Assembly: GCA_963576725.1 (NCBI GenBank)
Contig: OY755242.1
Span: 61,632,324 to 61,696,323, forward strand
Reading direction: 5' to 3'
Length of the DNA: 64,000 nt
Source of the DNA: Azorinus chamasolen
Taxonomy: Eukaryota > Mollusca > Bivalvia > Cardiida > Solecurtidae
Shown in pieces: positions 10,175 to 20,961 of this stretch. The notes beneath the pieces are model-generated. The model made no database searches. It was not told the origin of the DNA and saw only the letters and a program-made list of their open reading frames with translations. A program made the translations under genes and the position numbers. Positions within the stretch are counted from its first letter, which is position 1, and each line of letters begins with the position of its first letter.

Positions 10175-11124
10175 TCAGCCATTTATCAGGAGCCAAGCAG
10201 ACTGGTTGTGATGGTCAGTATAAGGATTAATGTACACAAAACTGCGAGATGGAAATTGATCATTTTGTTCTCGCCACAACTTCCCTGGCTTTCACACCAG
10301 AGGGAGCTGTTACTATAATGGTGTCACACCATTAGTGTTAATTACAACAGTCTACCAGCGATTTCTGCCTGACGGCACTTTCACCTCATGGTTCTACAAT
10401 TTCCGTTGCCATTATCTTTTGTTCCGAGCCTCTCTCTCCCCTTCTTCATCCCATCATACAAAAGTACTAGCCTATAGTTTTGAATTATTTAGGATTTTCA
10501 TCTATTCACTGGTTTCTCCAGACCACTCTCTGGATTTCGATTCCTAATTCTGAAAACTGAGTGTCATAAAGCTGACACAGCAATCATACTATCAAAAAGG
10601 CAATATTCGTACAACAGTCACTGTTTTACAGCCATGTAAGGGCGATGCAATGGTCAGTTAATATCTAACATGCTACAGATGAACAGGAGATGTCACTTAT
10701 AAACAATATGGACACAGATGAGATGATGGGAGATGCAGCTTCTCACCAGTATCTTACCTGTTTGATGCTGAGATTGTGCATTTGAAAAAAGTCTATACTC
10801 TAAGAATTGAATCTGAAGACATGTATTGCCAATCAAAATGCACTCTGTATACTAAAGATTGATGAAATGAGCTGACACAAGGTTATCTACAGCAGCTGCC
10901 CACTGGGATAAGAAATAATTGCTTCCATTTTGGTGCTGAAGTGACGCTGATTGTCCTGCTATACTGAACTGATCCGGTTTGCTTGAAAACCTCAGGAAAC
11001 AGGGACAAACTTCAGGGCTCAAATAAAATGTCATGAACACTCTTTACACCCAAAGGACAAATAAGTGATATAACAATTGTAAGTATTTTGGACCGAGAAA
11101 GGATGCTACCTAAACCTGACATTT
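10175..11124. other. unassigned stretch without recognised repeats
   Basis: About 950 bp of apparently single-copy sequence. Some minus-strand splice-like signals occur (for example a GTAAGATAC donor near 10757), but no frame fits the phase needed after the 18171 exon. Confidence 0.4.
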
Positions 11125-11290
11125 CATTATCCCTTTATTTAATGATTACTAACAAAATATGAAATAATGACAGCATGAATATTAATTAGCTGAGTTTTGG
11201 CCGTGGACAGTAGAATCAAATCTATATTATTTCATATGCAAACAGAGCAAACCTAGATCAGATGAATCCTACAGGAGAGTAAAGGGTTAA
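11125..11290 (+). mobile_element. PB-A MITE, right hairpin arm deleted
   Basis: Hairpin stops at ATCCTACAGGAG and jumps to AGTAAAGGGTTAA. Confidence 0.7.
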
Positions 11291-11343
11291 AGGAATAAAG
11301 AAAATGAGGGGAATAAAACAAATGAAAATTGAATGGGAATGTG

Positions 11344-11430
11344 AGAATACTGAGTTTGCAAGCAGTGTAGACCCATATCAGAGGGCTCTTAAGAAGCCAG
11401 GGTCTGCACTGTCATTCAAATTGTTCTAGT
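11344..11430 (+). mobile_element. PB-I hairpin remnant
   Basis: GTGTAGACCCATATCAGAGGG with its mirror and TCATTCAAATTGTTCTAG flank. Confidence 0.5.
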
Positions 11431-11505
11431 AAATTATAGAGGACTTTTATCATTAGCCCATTCCTCCATGTTACTAGATATGCCTGACAGAGATACCTTC
11501 TGAGT

Positions 11506-11570
11506 GAGTGAGTTGGGTTTTACGGCACTGTGACACATATTAGGTCATATAGCGCTGAAGAGACACCTTT
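11506..11570 (+). mobile_element. GAGTGAG SINE-like fragment
   Basis: GAGTGAGTGAGTTGGGTTTT ACGGCACTG followed by CATATAGCGCTG, a motif frequent in mollusc genomes; a second copy is at 56299. Confidence 0.5.
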
Positions 11571-11659
11571 TCATGAGTAAACCCGAATCAGGCTGCTTGT
11601 GCAGGAGATGTCTGATCAGTCTGCAGTTTGTTTTTAGAATTATATTGATCTCAGAGCTA

Positions 11660-11832
11660 TAGATAACGATGTGTACCCAGATACTAAAATCGTCATTTCT
11701 CCATCAAACCCTATACTGTGACCACTCTTCGAGACGATTCTAAAGAGTGGTCACAGTATAGGGTTTGGTGGAAAAATAAAGGCGCTATTGTTGAAAATGT
11801 TTAAATTTACGCATCTTATCTAGAGCTCTCAG
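11660..11832 (-). mobile_element. HAT-F MITE
   Basis: CAGAGCTATAGATAAC and TTATCTAGAGCTCT ends; palindrome CACTCTTCGAGACGATTC slightly shortened. Confidence 0.75.
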
Positions 11833-11994
11833 CCTCTGGATCTGATTCTACAGTGTCTACTATGGCCAAATTATCCCGTGCAACGGTGTTCATAATTATG
11901 CCTTGTTAAAAATTCAGCTTATTGATATGCAATACATCATTATTTCTTACAATTAATATTTTTCAGGACTTTCAAATGGTTACCTAGTAAGCAC

Positions 11995-12218
11995 TTAATC
12001 CATTCCCTGTTCTATGTTTATTCTAAATTTTGATACCAGCAGAACATTTATGGACAAAATATGGAAGGTGGAAAATTGTAGCCATTTTTGTAAAACCATT
12101 CAAATTCTATTAGCAAACAGAGCAGACCCTGACCAGATGGCTCCTATAGGAGCCGTCTGATCTAGGTCGTCTCTGTTTGCAAATGTGCAAAAAGGCGTTT
12201 ATATGAGGAAATAGGTTA
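11995..12218 (+). mobile_element. PB-B MITE
   Basis: TTAATCCATTCCCTGTTC start, hairpin about 12113-12180, GGAAATAGGTTAA end. Confidence 0.8.
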
Positions 12219-12328
12219 AAAGAAGAATAATAAAACCTTGTACTGTCAGTTTTTATTTAGTGCCTAGTTCTGATCGAAACTTTGACAAATTGACACTAAT
12301 TGTAAGTGTATAGGCAACTTTATATCAG

Positions 12329-12540
12329 TTAACCTTATGGAAGCTAGCGGGGAATATTCTATTAACTTCACAAACAGCTTGGAACCAGATGTAATGCTGG
12401 GTAACAGAGTATTTCAACAGAATCTAAACTGCCTGTCACTCTGGCTGTATTTTTCTATGAGAAATGGAAGAAAAATTAACTTTGAGAATTATCGTAGACA
12501 ATTTTTGCAGATTACATCTATTTAGCTTACAAAGAGTTAA
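12329..12540 (+). mobile_element. PB-D MITE, diverged
   Basis: GCTAGCGGGGAATATT after the left TTAA, palindromic AAACAGCTTGGAACCAGATG, and CTTACAAAGAGTTAA end. Strongly mutated hairpin. Confidence 0.7.
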
Positions 12541-12729
12541 GAGATGTAACAGACATATACAGTCAGGCAATAGGCGCCAGCATTTGAAGTCAATCACATC
12601 AAAATATGGGCCGTGGACTCTGACAGAGACATTAAGTTTTACCCCGCCGTGAAAAAAAACAAATCTTTGTATCTGGAGCCATTTTGACTACTGTCCAATC
12701 GATAAAGCTTTTGAGAAACTATTGATCGA

Positions 12730-12808
12730 GTGTCAAACAGCTTGGATCCTGATGAGACGCTGAGTTACTCAGTGTCTCATCTGGATCGAAGCTGTTTGCT
12801 AATGATCG
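12730..12808 (-). mobile_element. PB-D-type hairpin
   Basis: CAAACAGCTTGGATCCTGAT and ATCTGGATCGAAGCTGTTTG arms around ACGCTGAGTTACTCAGTGT. Confidence 0.6.
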
Positions 12809-13036
12809 TGAATAGCATGATAAGGAGAAAGACAACACCATGAAACAGGAAACATTCCAAGATACTCCGTATAAATGGGTCTGCACTTCCTATCACGTTT
12901 GATTTATTCCTTACGTACTGTTGATTTCTATGCATAAGATGTACCTACAGAAACAGACTTGTCTGAGAGTAAAAAATGAAATGCTGCTGGCTAAGGTCAG
13001 AAAAGTTATTATCAGCCTGACAGATATTGATAGTCT

Positions 13037-13465
13037 TACACTTTGCTCAATGAATATTCATGCAGAGCTCCATATATGATGCGTAAATTTAAACATTTTC
13101 AAGAATAGTTCCTTTATTTCTCCAACACACCCTGTACTGTGACCACCCTTTAGAATCGTCTCTTCAAGACGATTCTAAAGAGTGGTCACAGTATAGAGTT
13201 TGGTGGAGAAATGACAATTTTAGTATTTGGGTACGCATTGTTATCTGTAGCTCTGTTCATGCAAGAAGTAATGATATCATGAATCAGCTTAACTGTTATA
13301 ATAGCACAGGGAAAAAAGGACTTTTTGGCTATTTGCAGAAATTGTAGAATCATATCAATATAATATCATAAGTAAACAGAGGCTCAGTAAATCCTGATCA
13401 TATGGCTCCTACAGGAGCTGTCTGATCTGGGTCTACTGTGTGTACAAAGGCATATTTCTATGTTC
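13037..13465 (+). mobile_element. PB-A MITE carrying nested HAT-F
   Basis: GCTCAATGAATATTCATG start, interrupted at 13073-13255, resuming TTCATGCAAGAAGTAATGA, hairpin about 13376-13445. Confidence 0.7.
13073..13255 (+). mobile_element. HAT-F MITE with target repeat
   Basis: CAGAGCTCC and GTAGCTCTG ends; flanked by TATTCATG and TGTTCATG, an 8-bp hAT-like target duplication with one difference. Confidence 0.8.
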
Positions 13466-13499
13466 CTAAGAATGGCCAGTCTATATAAATAAGAATGAC

Positions 13500-13745
13500 A
13501 ATTATTTCAATTTCTAGGTACCTAAGAATGACGATCATTTAAATTTCTTTATAGCTAGGAGTGACAATTATTTTGATTTCTAGGTAGCTAAGAATGACAA
13601 TTATTTCCATTTCTAGGTAGCTAAGAATGACAAATATTTCCATTTCTAGGTAGCTAAGAATGACCATTATTTCCATTTCTAGGTAGCTAAGAATGACAAA
13701 TATTTCAATTTCTAGGTAGCTAAGATAGACCATTAACTCCATTTC
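13500..13745 (+). repeat. 33-bp minisatellite
   Basis: Unit CTAGGTAGCTAAGAATGACA plus ATTATTTCCATTT, about 7 copies. Continues at 13996 beyond a PB-C insertion. The apparent repetitive protein frame is only this repeat. Confidence 0.9.
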
Positions 13746-13753
13746 CATATTGT

Positions 13754-13995
13754 TTACCCATTAATAATTACCTCATAGGCTATTTTTAGATCCAACCTCT
13801 TTGAATGAAACTTCTGAAAAGGATAATTTACTAGAGAAAAGGAAAATTTTAGAATTGTGTATTTTTTTAAACCATTGTGATAAATAGTGTTTGCAGTCCT
13901 ATTGAGCAAATGCTCTATTTATTATAATGCATGGTTTCAAAAAGTGACTTTTACAGAGGCGTCAAAAGGTGTCAATAATATGAGGGAATCGGTTA
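13754..13995 (+). mobile_element. PB-C MITE inside the 33-bp array
   Basis: Left end decayed to TTTACCCATTAATAATTACC; GGGAATCGGTTAA right end. Array units resume immediately after it. Confidence 0.75.
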
Positions 13996-14126
13996 AGAGA
14001 CCACTATTTCATATCCTAGAAAGCTAAGAGTAACAATTATTTCAATTTCTAGATAACCAAGAATGACCATTATTTCAATTTCTAGAAAGCTAAGAATGAC
14101 TGACCATTATTTCAATTTCTTGATAC
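13996..14126 (+). repeat. 33-bp minisatellite, second part
   Basis: About four degenerate units (CTAGAAAGCTAAGAATGAC), displaced from the first block by the PB-C insertion. Confidence 0.8.
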
Positions 14127-14225
14127 TATCTTCAGCTCTCTTGTTGTCAATTTGGCCCATCCTCAAGCAAACCAAATCATCAAAGCAGACCAAATCACCA
14201 GACAACTTAAATCTTTGTCTGGCAT

Positions 14226-14410
14226 TTTGGCTTTTAACCTTTAATCTGCTCAGCAAATTCTAGTCGGCAGAAAAAAAAATCATCTACATCAACACCAGGA
14301 ATTAGTTTCTTCTCTATTTTCTTTCAAACGATATTATCAGTCAACCAGTTTGTATCCAAATTAACTCAGCAACTTATCTGGATCCAAACTGTGTACAAGG
14401 TTATCACATT
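14226..14410 (+). mobile_element. PB-L remnant
   Basis: TTTTAACCTTTAATCTGCTC start and a decayed hairpin with ATCTGGATCCAAACTG; compare 50892-51087. Confidence 0.45.
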
Positions 14411-14532
14411 ATCACAAGCTTGTCCATAAGGAGAATAAGGTGAAGAGCTGTGAACTACAGCTCGTCTGATTTGAAAACTCAATTATACTTCCCCAGTCTA
14501 ACCTTAATTACCATAAGTATATGGACATCCAT

Positions 14533-14901
14533 CAGAGGACCAGATAAGACGCTTAAATTTAACCCATTCCCACATAGGCTATTTTTAGATCAAACCTCTT
14601 TAACTAAATCTACCGAAAAGGAGCATTAACTAGAGGAAAGGATTTTTTTTAGATTTGTGTAGTGTTGAAGCCATTGTGATAAATAATCTATTTATCACAA
14701 TGGTTTCACAAAGTGACTTTTACAGAAGCGTCAAAAGGCGTCAATATGCGGGAATGGGTTAAGCATTTTCAAGAATAACTACTTTATTTCTCCACCAAAG
14801 CCTATACTAGTACTGTGACCATTTAAGAGTGGTCACAGTATAGGGTTTGGTGGAGAAATGATGATTTTAGTATTTGCGTATGCACCTTTACCTGTAGCTT
14901 T
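14533..14901 (+). mobile_element. HAT-F MITE with nested PB-C
   Basis: CAGAGGACCAGATAAGACGC start, GTAGCTTTG end, flanked by ACATCCAT / GCATCCAT. The palindrome at about 14799-14850 is partly deleted. Confidence 0.75.
14559..14762 (+). mobile_element. PB-C MITE nested in HAT-F
   Basis: Inserted at TTAA of the HAT-F left arm; loop of its hairpin lost (AAATAATCTATTTATCAC). Confidence 0.85.
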
Positions 14902-14939
14902 GCATCCATTCTTCTTTGTCAACCAGCTTGTAAAGCTGA

Positions 14940-15062
14940 ATAATTGAATTTGGTGCCATTTTGATAAATTTAAATTAGACTGACAATAAAGCACAGACAG
15001 AGGACCCTCACCCAACTGTTCCTTCAGGAGCTGTTCGATCTGGGTCTGCACTATTCGCTTGA
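14940..15062 (+). mobile_element. PB-H-type hairpin element
   Basis: AATTTGGTGCCATTTTGATA flank, then a decayed AGGACCCTC...GGGTCTGCAC palindrome. Confidence 0.5.
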
Positions 15063-15174
15063 GCTTGTCTGTCCAAATACTTGCGGTTGGTACGGTACTT
15101 CAGTTTTACTTTATCTCAGAACTGGACACAGTGCAAATATGTCCTGTACAAGAACTCTTCTTTTCCTCTCAGAT

Positions 15175-15397
15175 TTAACCCATTACCCCTATTTTTAGAT
15201 CCAACCACTTTGAATAAATCTACCGAAAAGGAGCATTAACTAGAGAAAATATTTTTTTTAGAATTTTGTAGTTTGAAACCATTGTGATAAATAGAGTATT
15301 TGCTCCTATAGGAGCAAATGCTCTATTGATCACAATGGTTTCACAAAGTGACTTTTACAGAGCCGTCAAAAGTCGTCAATATGTGGGAATGGGTTAA
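15175..15397 (+). mobile_element. PB-C MITE
   Basis: Complete; hairpin GTATTTGCTCCTATAGGAGC is near perfect; GTGGGAATGGGTTAA end. Confidence 0.85.
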
Positions 15398-15539
15398 TAA
15401 CATATTGTTGTCACATACTTCTGCAGTCAAATTCAAATTTTGACAGTGGAATTTTACTTCTTTCATTTCGAGGACATAATTAGGATATTAACGTTTTCAA
15501 CACTGTATTTTCAGATTGGACTAGCCCATCAGTGTTTAA

Positions 15540-15700
15540 CTATAGAGTCCACTCACTATGAAAGGCTTAAACTAAAGTCTTGATATAGTTTTGAATGGCA
15601 AACAGTGCAGACCCTGATCAGAGGGCTCCTCTAGGAGCCCTCTGATCTGGGTCTTCACTGTTTGCAAATGGTAGTGCATGTGTGTCCTGCATTCAAAATG
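15540..15700 (+). mobile_element. PB-I element
   Basis: Hairpin 15594-15668 (AGAGGGCTCCTCTAGGAGCC) with the T.T mismatch; ends decayed. Confidence 0.6.
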
Positions 15701-15958
15701 TTAATCCTTTACTCCATAAATATGCTTTTCTATGCCTTTTCAAACAGAGTACACCCAGATCAGACGGCTCCTACAGGAGCCATTTGATCAGCCATTGTCT
15801 GCTCAGTTTGCTTATGAAATAATATAGATCATTATGATTCTACAGTTTCTGCCGTGGTAAAAAAAATCCTGTACCCATATGCTGTTATAATAATTAATCT
15901 AATTTATATTCATGATGTCATTATTTCTTACATTAATATGCATAGTGTAAAGGATTAA
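15701..15958 (-). mobile_element. PB-A MITE
   Basis: TTAATCCTTTACTCCATAAA start and GTAAAGGATTAA end, hairpin about 15745-15812. Confidence 0.85.
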
Positions 15959-16586
15959 GACTTTAAGCAAACTTAACACATGTTGTGTGATGATATCTGT
16001 GAAGGACACACTTTAGACAATCTGGAATTGATGGCGAGTTTACCTATCAAGCTGTCTCGTATAAAGCTACTGAGATCTGCCAGCACCAGACTATTCTGAG
16101 AAATTCAGTGATTCTATTTCCAGATTTGTCACTTCCAAGAAATGTCTAATCCATATAGCACATTTTTGGAAGCCCTGACCTTACAGGACTAGTGATAGAT
16201 ATGTAATCTGTAGATCAGAGCAAACTGGATCCACCTAATACACCAAGACACCCTTTGTCTCATCTGGATCCAATCTACTTGATATTGTAAGTGTATATTT
16301 AGAAAGATTTATTTTTTTAAAATAATTCTGAGAACTGACGCCAACAACAGTTACAAAGCAAGCTAAAGAGCATAGGCTTCTAGACACCGAGAACCACCTG
16401 TGACACTTTTCTGAAAAAATGTCTCACTTTTCTATTTATATTCTCAGCGGAATACGCTGGTCTATATCACTGAAGAGGCACTCCTTGGTACAGACTCAGC
16501 TCTTTGTACGCTCAAATTTCAAAATGGAATAGCCCATCTTATGATCTATTTCATGGTAGAGTCCATTAAGTATGAAATGATTAATT

Positions 16587-16822
16587 TTAACCCATTCCTC
16601 CACAGGCTATATTTAGACCCAACCTCTTTGAATAAATCTACCTAAAAGGAGCATTTACTAGAGAAAAGGAATTTTTTCAGAATTGTGTAATTTTGAAACC
16701 ATTGTGATAAATAGAGCATTAATTTTGCTCCTATGGAGCAAATGCTCTATTTATCAGAATGGTTTCAAAAAAGTGACTTTTACAGAGGCGTAGAAAAGTA
16801 TATTCATGGAGGAAAGGGTTAA
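16587..16822 (+). mobile_element. PB-C MITE
   Basis: Hairpin carries the ATTAATTTTGCTCC variant also seen at 60301; AGGAAAGGGTTAA end. Confidence 0.85.
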
Positions 16823-16899
16823 ATGAGGGCTCTTGAAGGACAAGCAGCACAGTCCTGAAACAACCGTTAGATCAGGATAAAAAGTGTTTGAAAACTCTG

Positions 16900-17149
16900 A
16901 TAACCCTTTACTCCATGAATATTCATGTACAAAATAACAACACCTATTAATTACCTGATTTTTATAATGACATATACACACAGGATATTTTGGTATTGGT
17001 AGAAGCTGAATAGTCATATCTATTATAATTTCATAAGCAAAAAGAGCAGACCCTGATCAGGCAACTCCTATAAGAGCTGTCTGATCTGGGTCTACACTGT
17101 TTGCAAACGTACAGAAATTAAAAGGCATGTTTATGGAGAAAAGCTTTAA
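16900..17149 (+). mobile_element. PB-A MITE
   Basis: Complete; hairpin about 17037-17105 with T.T mismatch; end decayed to AAAAGCTTTAA. Confidence 0.8.
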
Positions 17150-17409
17150 CTCATTTCATGCATAAAATCTGTAACTTTCTGCATGCAAAGTTACCGTCAA
17201 ATGAAGAATCAATCTTCAAGTATCTTCTGCAACTTCTTTTCAAAAGCACTTTTAACGTGTCAATTGTTTTGGATCTAGACAACACACAATGATCACCTGG
17301 GCCAAAACAGTTTATCCTACATCCCCTATGTATTCAGACACCTGGTCTCCTAGCTCCATCCATTTGAAAAACAGCATAAAGAAATGTGGCACCACTTGAT
17401 AACTTTAAA

Positions 17410-17495
17410 CATACTTAGTAGCAAATAGTGCAGACCCAAATAAAATGGCTCCTGCAGGAGCCATTTTATCTGGGTCTGCACAATTTGCTAAGTTT
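17410..17495 (+). mobile_element. PB-H hairpin
   Basis: GCAAATAGTGCAGACCC and GGGTCTGCACAATTTGC arms round ATGGCTCCTGCAGGAGCCAT; here the usual mismatch position differs. Confidence 0.6.
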
Positions 17496-17574
17496 GTCAG
17501 TCCGAATACTTAGGGTAATTAGGGTGTATATCACCAATCTAGTATCTAATATTAAAGAACTTAAGTGAGCAAGC

Positions 17575-17832
17575 TAACATATCCAGATGCCGCCACTTTG
17601 TCAAAGAAAAAAAGTGGTTCCCCATGACTGATTCCTCTGAAAATCAAGCTCATGCAAGCTTTTATTCATGACAATTATTAAAGCAAATTTGAGAAAAATT
17701 GGTCAAGAAATGAAAGTGCTAGATGTGCAACAATGTATTATGAGACTTGGATTGACTGATGGATGGATGGACAGACGGACAGATGGGTCAAAACTATATA
17801 CCCTGTGCAACTTCATTGCACGGGGTATAACA
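17575..17832 (+). mobile_element. HEL-3 Helitron-like 3' part
   Basis: Ends with hairpin CCCTGTGCAA-CTTCA-TTGCACGGGG then TATAA, preceded by a GGATGGATGGACAGACGGAC microsatellite. The 5' limit is uncertain. Confidence 0.5.
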
Positions 17833-17917
17833 AACTAGAACTAACGCACTGATCACAACAGCCGCCTATACTACTTGCCAAAATACTTCCAGCAGATTAG
17901 ATCCAGATCTCATTTAA

Positions 17918-18110
17918 GCATAGCAACAGATAAAGGTACATATTCAAATACTAAAATCGCTATTTCTCCATCAAAGCCTATGGTATGATCACTCTTTAGA
18001 TTTGTTTCTTTGGGACGAATTTAAAGAGTGGTCACACCATAGGCTTCGATGGAGAAATAAAGGGGTTATTCTTGAAAATGTTTTAATCTATGCATCTGAT
18101 CTGGATTTTT
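17918..18110 (-). mobile_element. HAT-F MITE
   Basis: CAACAGATAAAGGTAC end and palindrome CCTATGGTATGATCACTC; it ends about 60 bp from the 18171 donor. Confidence 0.7.
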
Positions 18111-18170
18111 GTTCATAAGCACAGCAATGGTTACAACACATATGAATGGTTACAACACATACAAACTTAC

Positions 18171-18356
18171 CTGGCACGGCAACAAAGAACTTTACGGCAT
18201 CACGGTGTCCATGGAAGCTCAGCTGTGCCTGAGCCATGGTGCAGTAGGGAATAAAGCTCCCCGGGGTCACACTGTCGGACTTGGTGTCACTGTATACCCT
18301 CACGAGACCCCCGGGGCGACCAATCGAAGAACCCATAGACACTGCCTGCTTGTTGT
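18171..18356 (-). CDS. SPAG9: JIP3/JIP4 scaffold, last recognised exon ([15 protein letters not shown])
   Basis: Phase 1-1, 186 nt. [38 protein letters not shown] and [20 protein letters not shown] match vertebrate [48 protein letters not shown]. Acceptor GATTTTCAG, donor GTAAGTTTG. The acceptor lies about 6 bp from a PB-A MITE, so the branch-point region is transposon-derived. The expected following exon(s) (SGGEGYIDFR and IVWQV motifs) were not seen in 1-18170, so they probably lie left of the window. Confidence 0.96.
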
Positions 18357-18361
18357 CTGAA

Positions 18362-18555
18362 AATCAATGACATCATGAATATTTAGTAACTGAATTTTTA
18401 TAATGATAAATGAACCCAGGAATTTTGGTCATAGCAGAAACTGTAGAATCAGATCTATGTAATTCCAAAAGCAAACAGTGCAGACCCTGATCAGACAGCT
18501 CATACAGGAGCCATCTGCTCCAGGTCTACACTGTTTTTAAAAGTGTGAAAAGGTG
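18362..18555 (+). mobile_element. PB-A MITE abutting splice acceptor
   Basis: Starts within ATGACATCATGAATATTTAG, its first 40 bp missing, and contains hairpin about 18472-18538. It supplies the intron sequence directly upstream of the 18356 acceptor. Confidence 0.75.
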
Positions 18556-18569
18556 TCTATATTGTCAGG

Positions 18570-19200
18570 ACGGGCCAGAGTGTGGACAAAAAGACAAATA
18601 TTTTATTTAATTTTTATTTTCTTCTATTATCATATTTCCACATTAAATATTAATAACATTTTAATATAGCTCTATATTTATATTTAAATAAATATAGATC
18701 TATACATTTATAAAATCAATACCTTTCCACAAGAATTCATCATAACAATTTTCAACAAGCAATATCGTGTGAACAGTTTTCAAAGTTTGAGAACCTTTTC
18801 AAAAAGCAATATCGTTCTAACGGACCGTTTGAAATTCAGCCGATTTATTCGGAAAGCACGGACCGAAGAATAGATCGAAATCTCCGGTTGCTAAGCATCT
18901 CAGAGGCTTCAAAGTGAAAATATTCATTAGCCAATCAGAGACGAGATAACAAATAATTCCACTTCCGCTTCAATCCGTCGATTGAAAGTTGTGTTTGTTG
19001 AGAGATACAAATTCAAAGACAATCATGACGAATAAGAAGTATAGATCGATTGTACAACTTGTATGTGAAAGGACCATATAGACCGTAGACATTGTCATGC
19101 GGGATTAAAGAAATATGAGGTAAAAATGTATGAAATTGACTTGCTGACACAATCGGTTTTCGTGCATACAGCAGGTGACATCATAACAATATCAAGAACA
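18570..19200. other. distinct unique segment with a CCAAT box
   Basis: AT-rich start, then moderate-GC sequence with ATTAGCCAATCAGAGA at 18926-18941 and an ATG at 19025 opening an 18-codon frame. Contains none of the local repeat families. Could be part of an old element's or gene's 5' region; nature unknown. Confidence 0.35.
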
Positions 19201-19216
19201 GGGTTTAATACATGAT

Positions 19217-19406
19217 CAGTAGAACCTGTCTGAAGCGGCCATCAAAAGCGGTCTAATTATGGGTCTGTAAGGCAGGTGGTAGCTTAATGCAGGTCAAAAG
19301 TATTGCAGACAACTCTCATTACTTTTTGCACTGCATTAAGCTACCACCTGCTTTTGAAGACTTCTATTTTCAATAAATTAATGACCACTTTGGACAGGTT
19401 CTACTG
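19217..19406 (+). mobile_element. POG MITE, old
   Basis: CAGTAGAACCTGTCTGAAG and GGACAGGTTCTACTG ends; diverged central palindrome. Confidence 0.75.
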
Positions 19407-19587
19407 CAGTAACATTTTCATTTTTTCTACTGCATTAACTTTTTCATGCTGCACAAATATGCTGGAGTCCATTCACCTCTGTATCTCTTCAATATCTAAG
19501 AGTAAATTTATGTTTTACATGCGATTAACCTAATTCTATCTATTTCTTATTGAATTTTCTCAAATCTTAATTTGCAGGAAACGAATG

Positions 19588-19682
19588 CCATTTGTGAACA
19601 ATGCAGACCCAGATTAGAGGGGCCCTTTGATCTGGGTATGCAGTGTTTGTCATTCAAAATCCTCTAGCACATTGTTTCATAT
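19588..19682 (+). mobile_element. PB-I hairpin
   Basis: ATGCAGACCCAGATTAGAGG and CTGGGTATGCAGTGTTTGTC with a shortened loop. Confidence 0.55.
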
Positions 19683-19698
19683 TGAACAGAATCTACTT

Positions 19699-19925
19699 TT
19701 GACCCTTTCCTTCATATAAATGCCTTTTCACGCATTTGCAAACAGAGTTCTGCTCTGTTTGATTATGGAAATTTATAGATCTGATTATGTTATTATATTA
19801 GTATGTTTCCACAACAGTGAAAAAAAAGTTAAAAACCCTATTCCATGTTCCATTTTATTGATTCTGTGCATGAATATTCATGAGGAGAAAAACATTTGAA
19901 TAAATATGAGACAGTGAAAGGGTGA
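19699..19925 (-). mobile_element. PB-A2/B MITE, hairpin deleted
   Basis: GACCCTTTCCTTCATATAAA start; GCAAACAGAGTTCTGCTCTG shows clean loss of the inner hairpin. Confidence 0.7.
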
Positions 19926-20362
19926 AACAATGAACAATTTCATCTTGAATTTTCAACTGTCAATGGTAGAAAAGTCAATATGTTTTTTATGTTGTAAATG
20001 ATAGCTAAAACTACGCTTCTTGCACATGACCCCATAAACAGACATTGGGCATAAAATAAAGACATCTACTTTGGGCTTATCATTTTTTCAATTAAATTAC
20101 ATTTTTTCCACATTATCATTTACATCAATCAATTTCGTACCAACCTTGAAAGGCTATTAATGATCACTGAATTCTTTGAATGATAACAAAATAAAATAGG
20201 AAAAGGAAAATGTTTGAATCTGGAGTTTAGAACCATTGTGATAAATAGAGCATTTGCTCCATTGGAGCAAATTATTATTATTATTATTATTATTATACCA
20301 CATTTATATAGCGCTCTTTTCACACGGGATATGTGCGTTCAAAAGCGCTGTACATGGATGAA

Positions 20363-20870
20363 ATCAATAATCGGAACGAACCGCATGATTATCTATCCAG
20401 ACAATGAAAGATTTACAATAGATATGCAATAAATATAAAAATCACTAGCCGGACGGTCAGTGAAGGATATACAAAAGATATACAATAGATATGAAATCAT
20501 AAACCGGAAGGAACGGCATGATCGTCCATCCAGTCAATGAAATGTATGCAATATATATACAATAAATATAAAATCACTAACCGGTAGGAACCACATGATT
20601 ATCCACCGGTCAATGAAAGATATGGAATAGATATACAATAAATGTATAACCACTAACCGGTAGGAACCACATGATTATCCACCCAGTCAATGAAAGATAT
20701 GCAATAAATATACAATAAGTATAAGATCACCAACTGGTAGGAACCACATGATTATTTATACCAAGTCGGTGAATTATAAGCAATATATATACAATAAATA
20801 TGATATACAATAAATATGAAATCACTAACCGGTAGGAACCACATGATTATCTATTCGGTCAATGAGAGAT
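20363..20870 (-). repeat. 76-bp tandem repeats in the LINE 3' region
   Basis: On the plus strand AACCGGTAGGAACCACATGA recurs at about 76-bp spacing (near 20371, 20502, 20578, 20656, 20732, 20827), each followed by a CAATGAAAGATATGCAATA block. Confidence 0.8.
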
Positions 20871-20961
20871 TGATTCCTACAGCATATCCCAAGGGCTGCA
20901 ATGGCAAAGGAGTCGTAAGGTATGAGAATTGATGATTATAAGCTACTTTTCCTAAACCGTC

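Noticed and set aside
10852..11040. Minus-strand frame as a 3' JIP exon
   Set aside because: No JIP C-terminal motif, and splice sites in the required phase are absent.
13539..13748. Frame with repeated LEMEI..ILSY units
   Set aside because: Pure product of the 33-bp minisatellite.
18109..18360. 83-codon plus-strand frame
   Set aside because: Antisense shadow of the conserved JIP exon 18171-18356.
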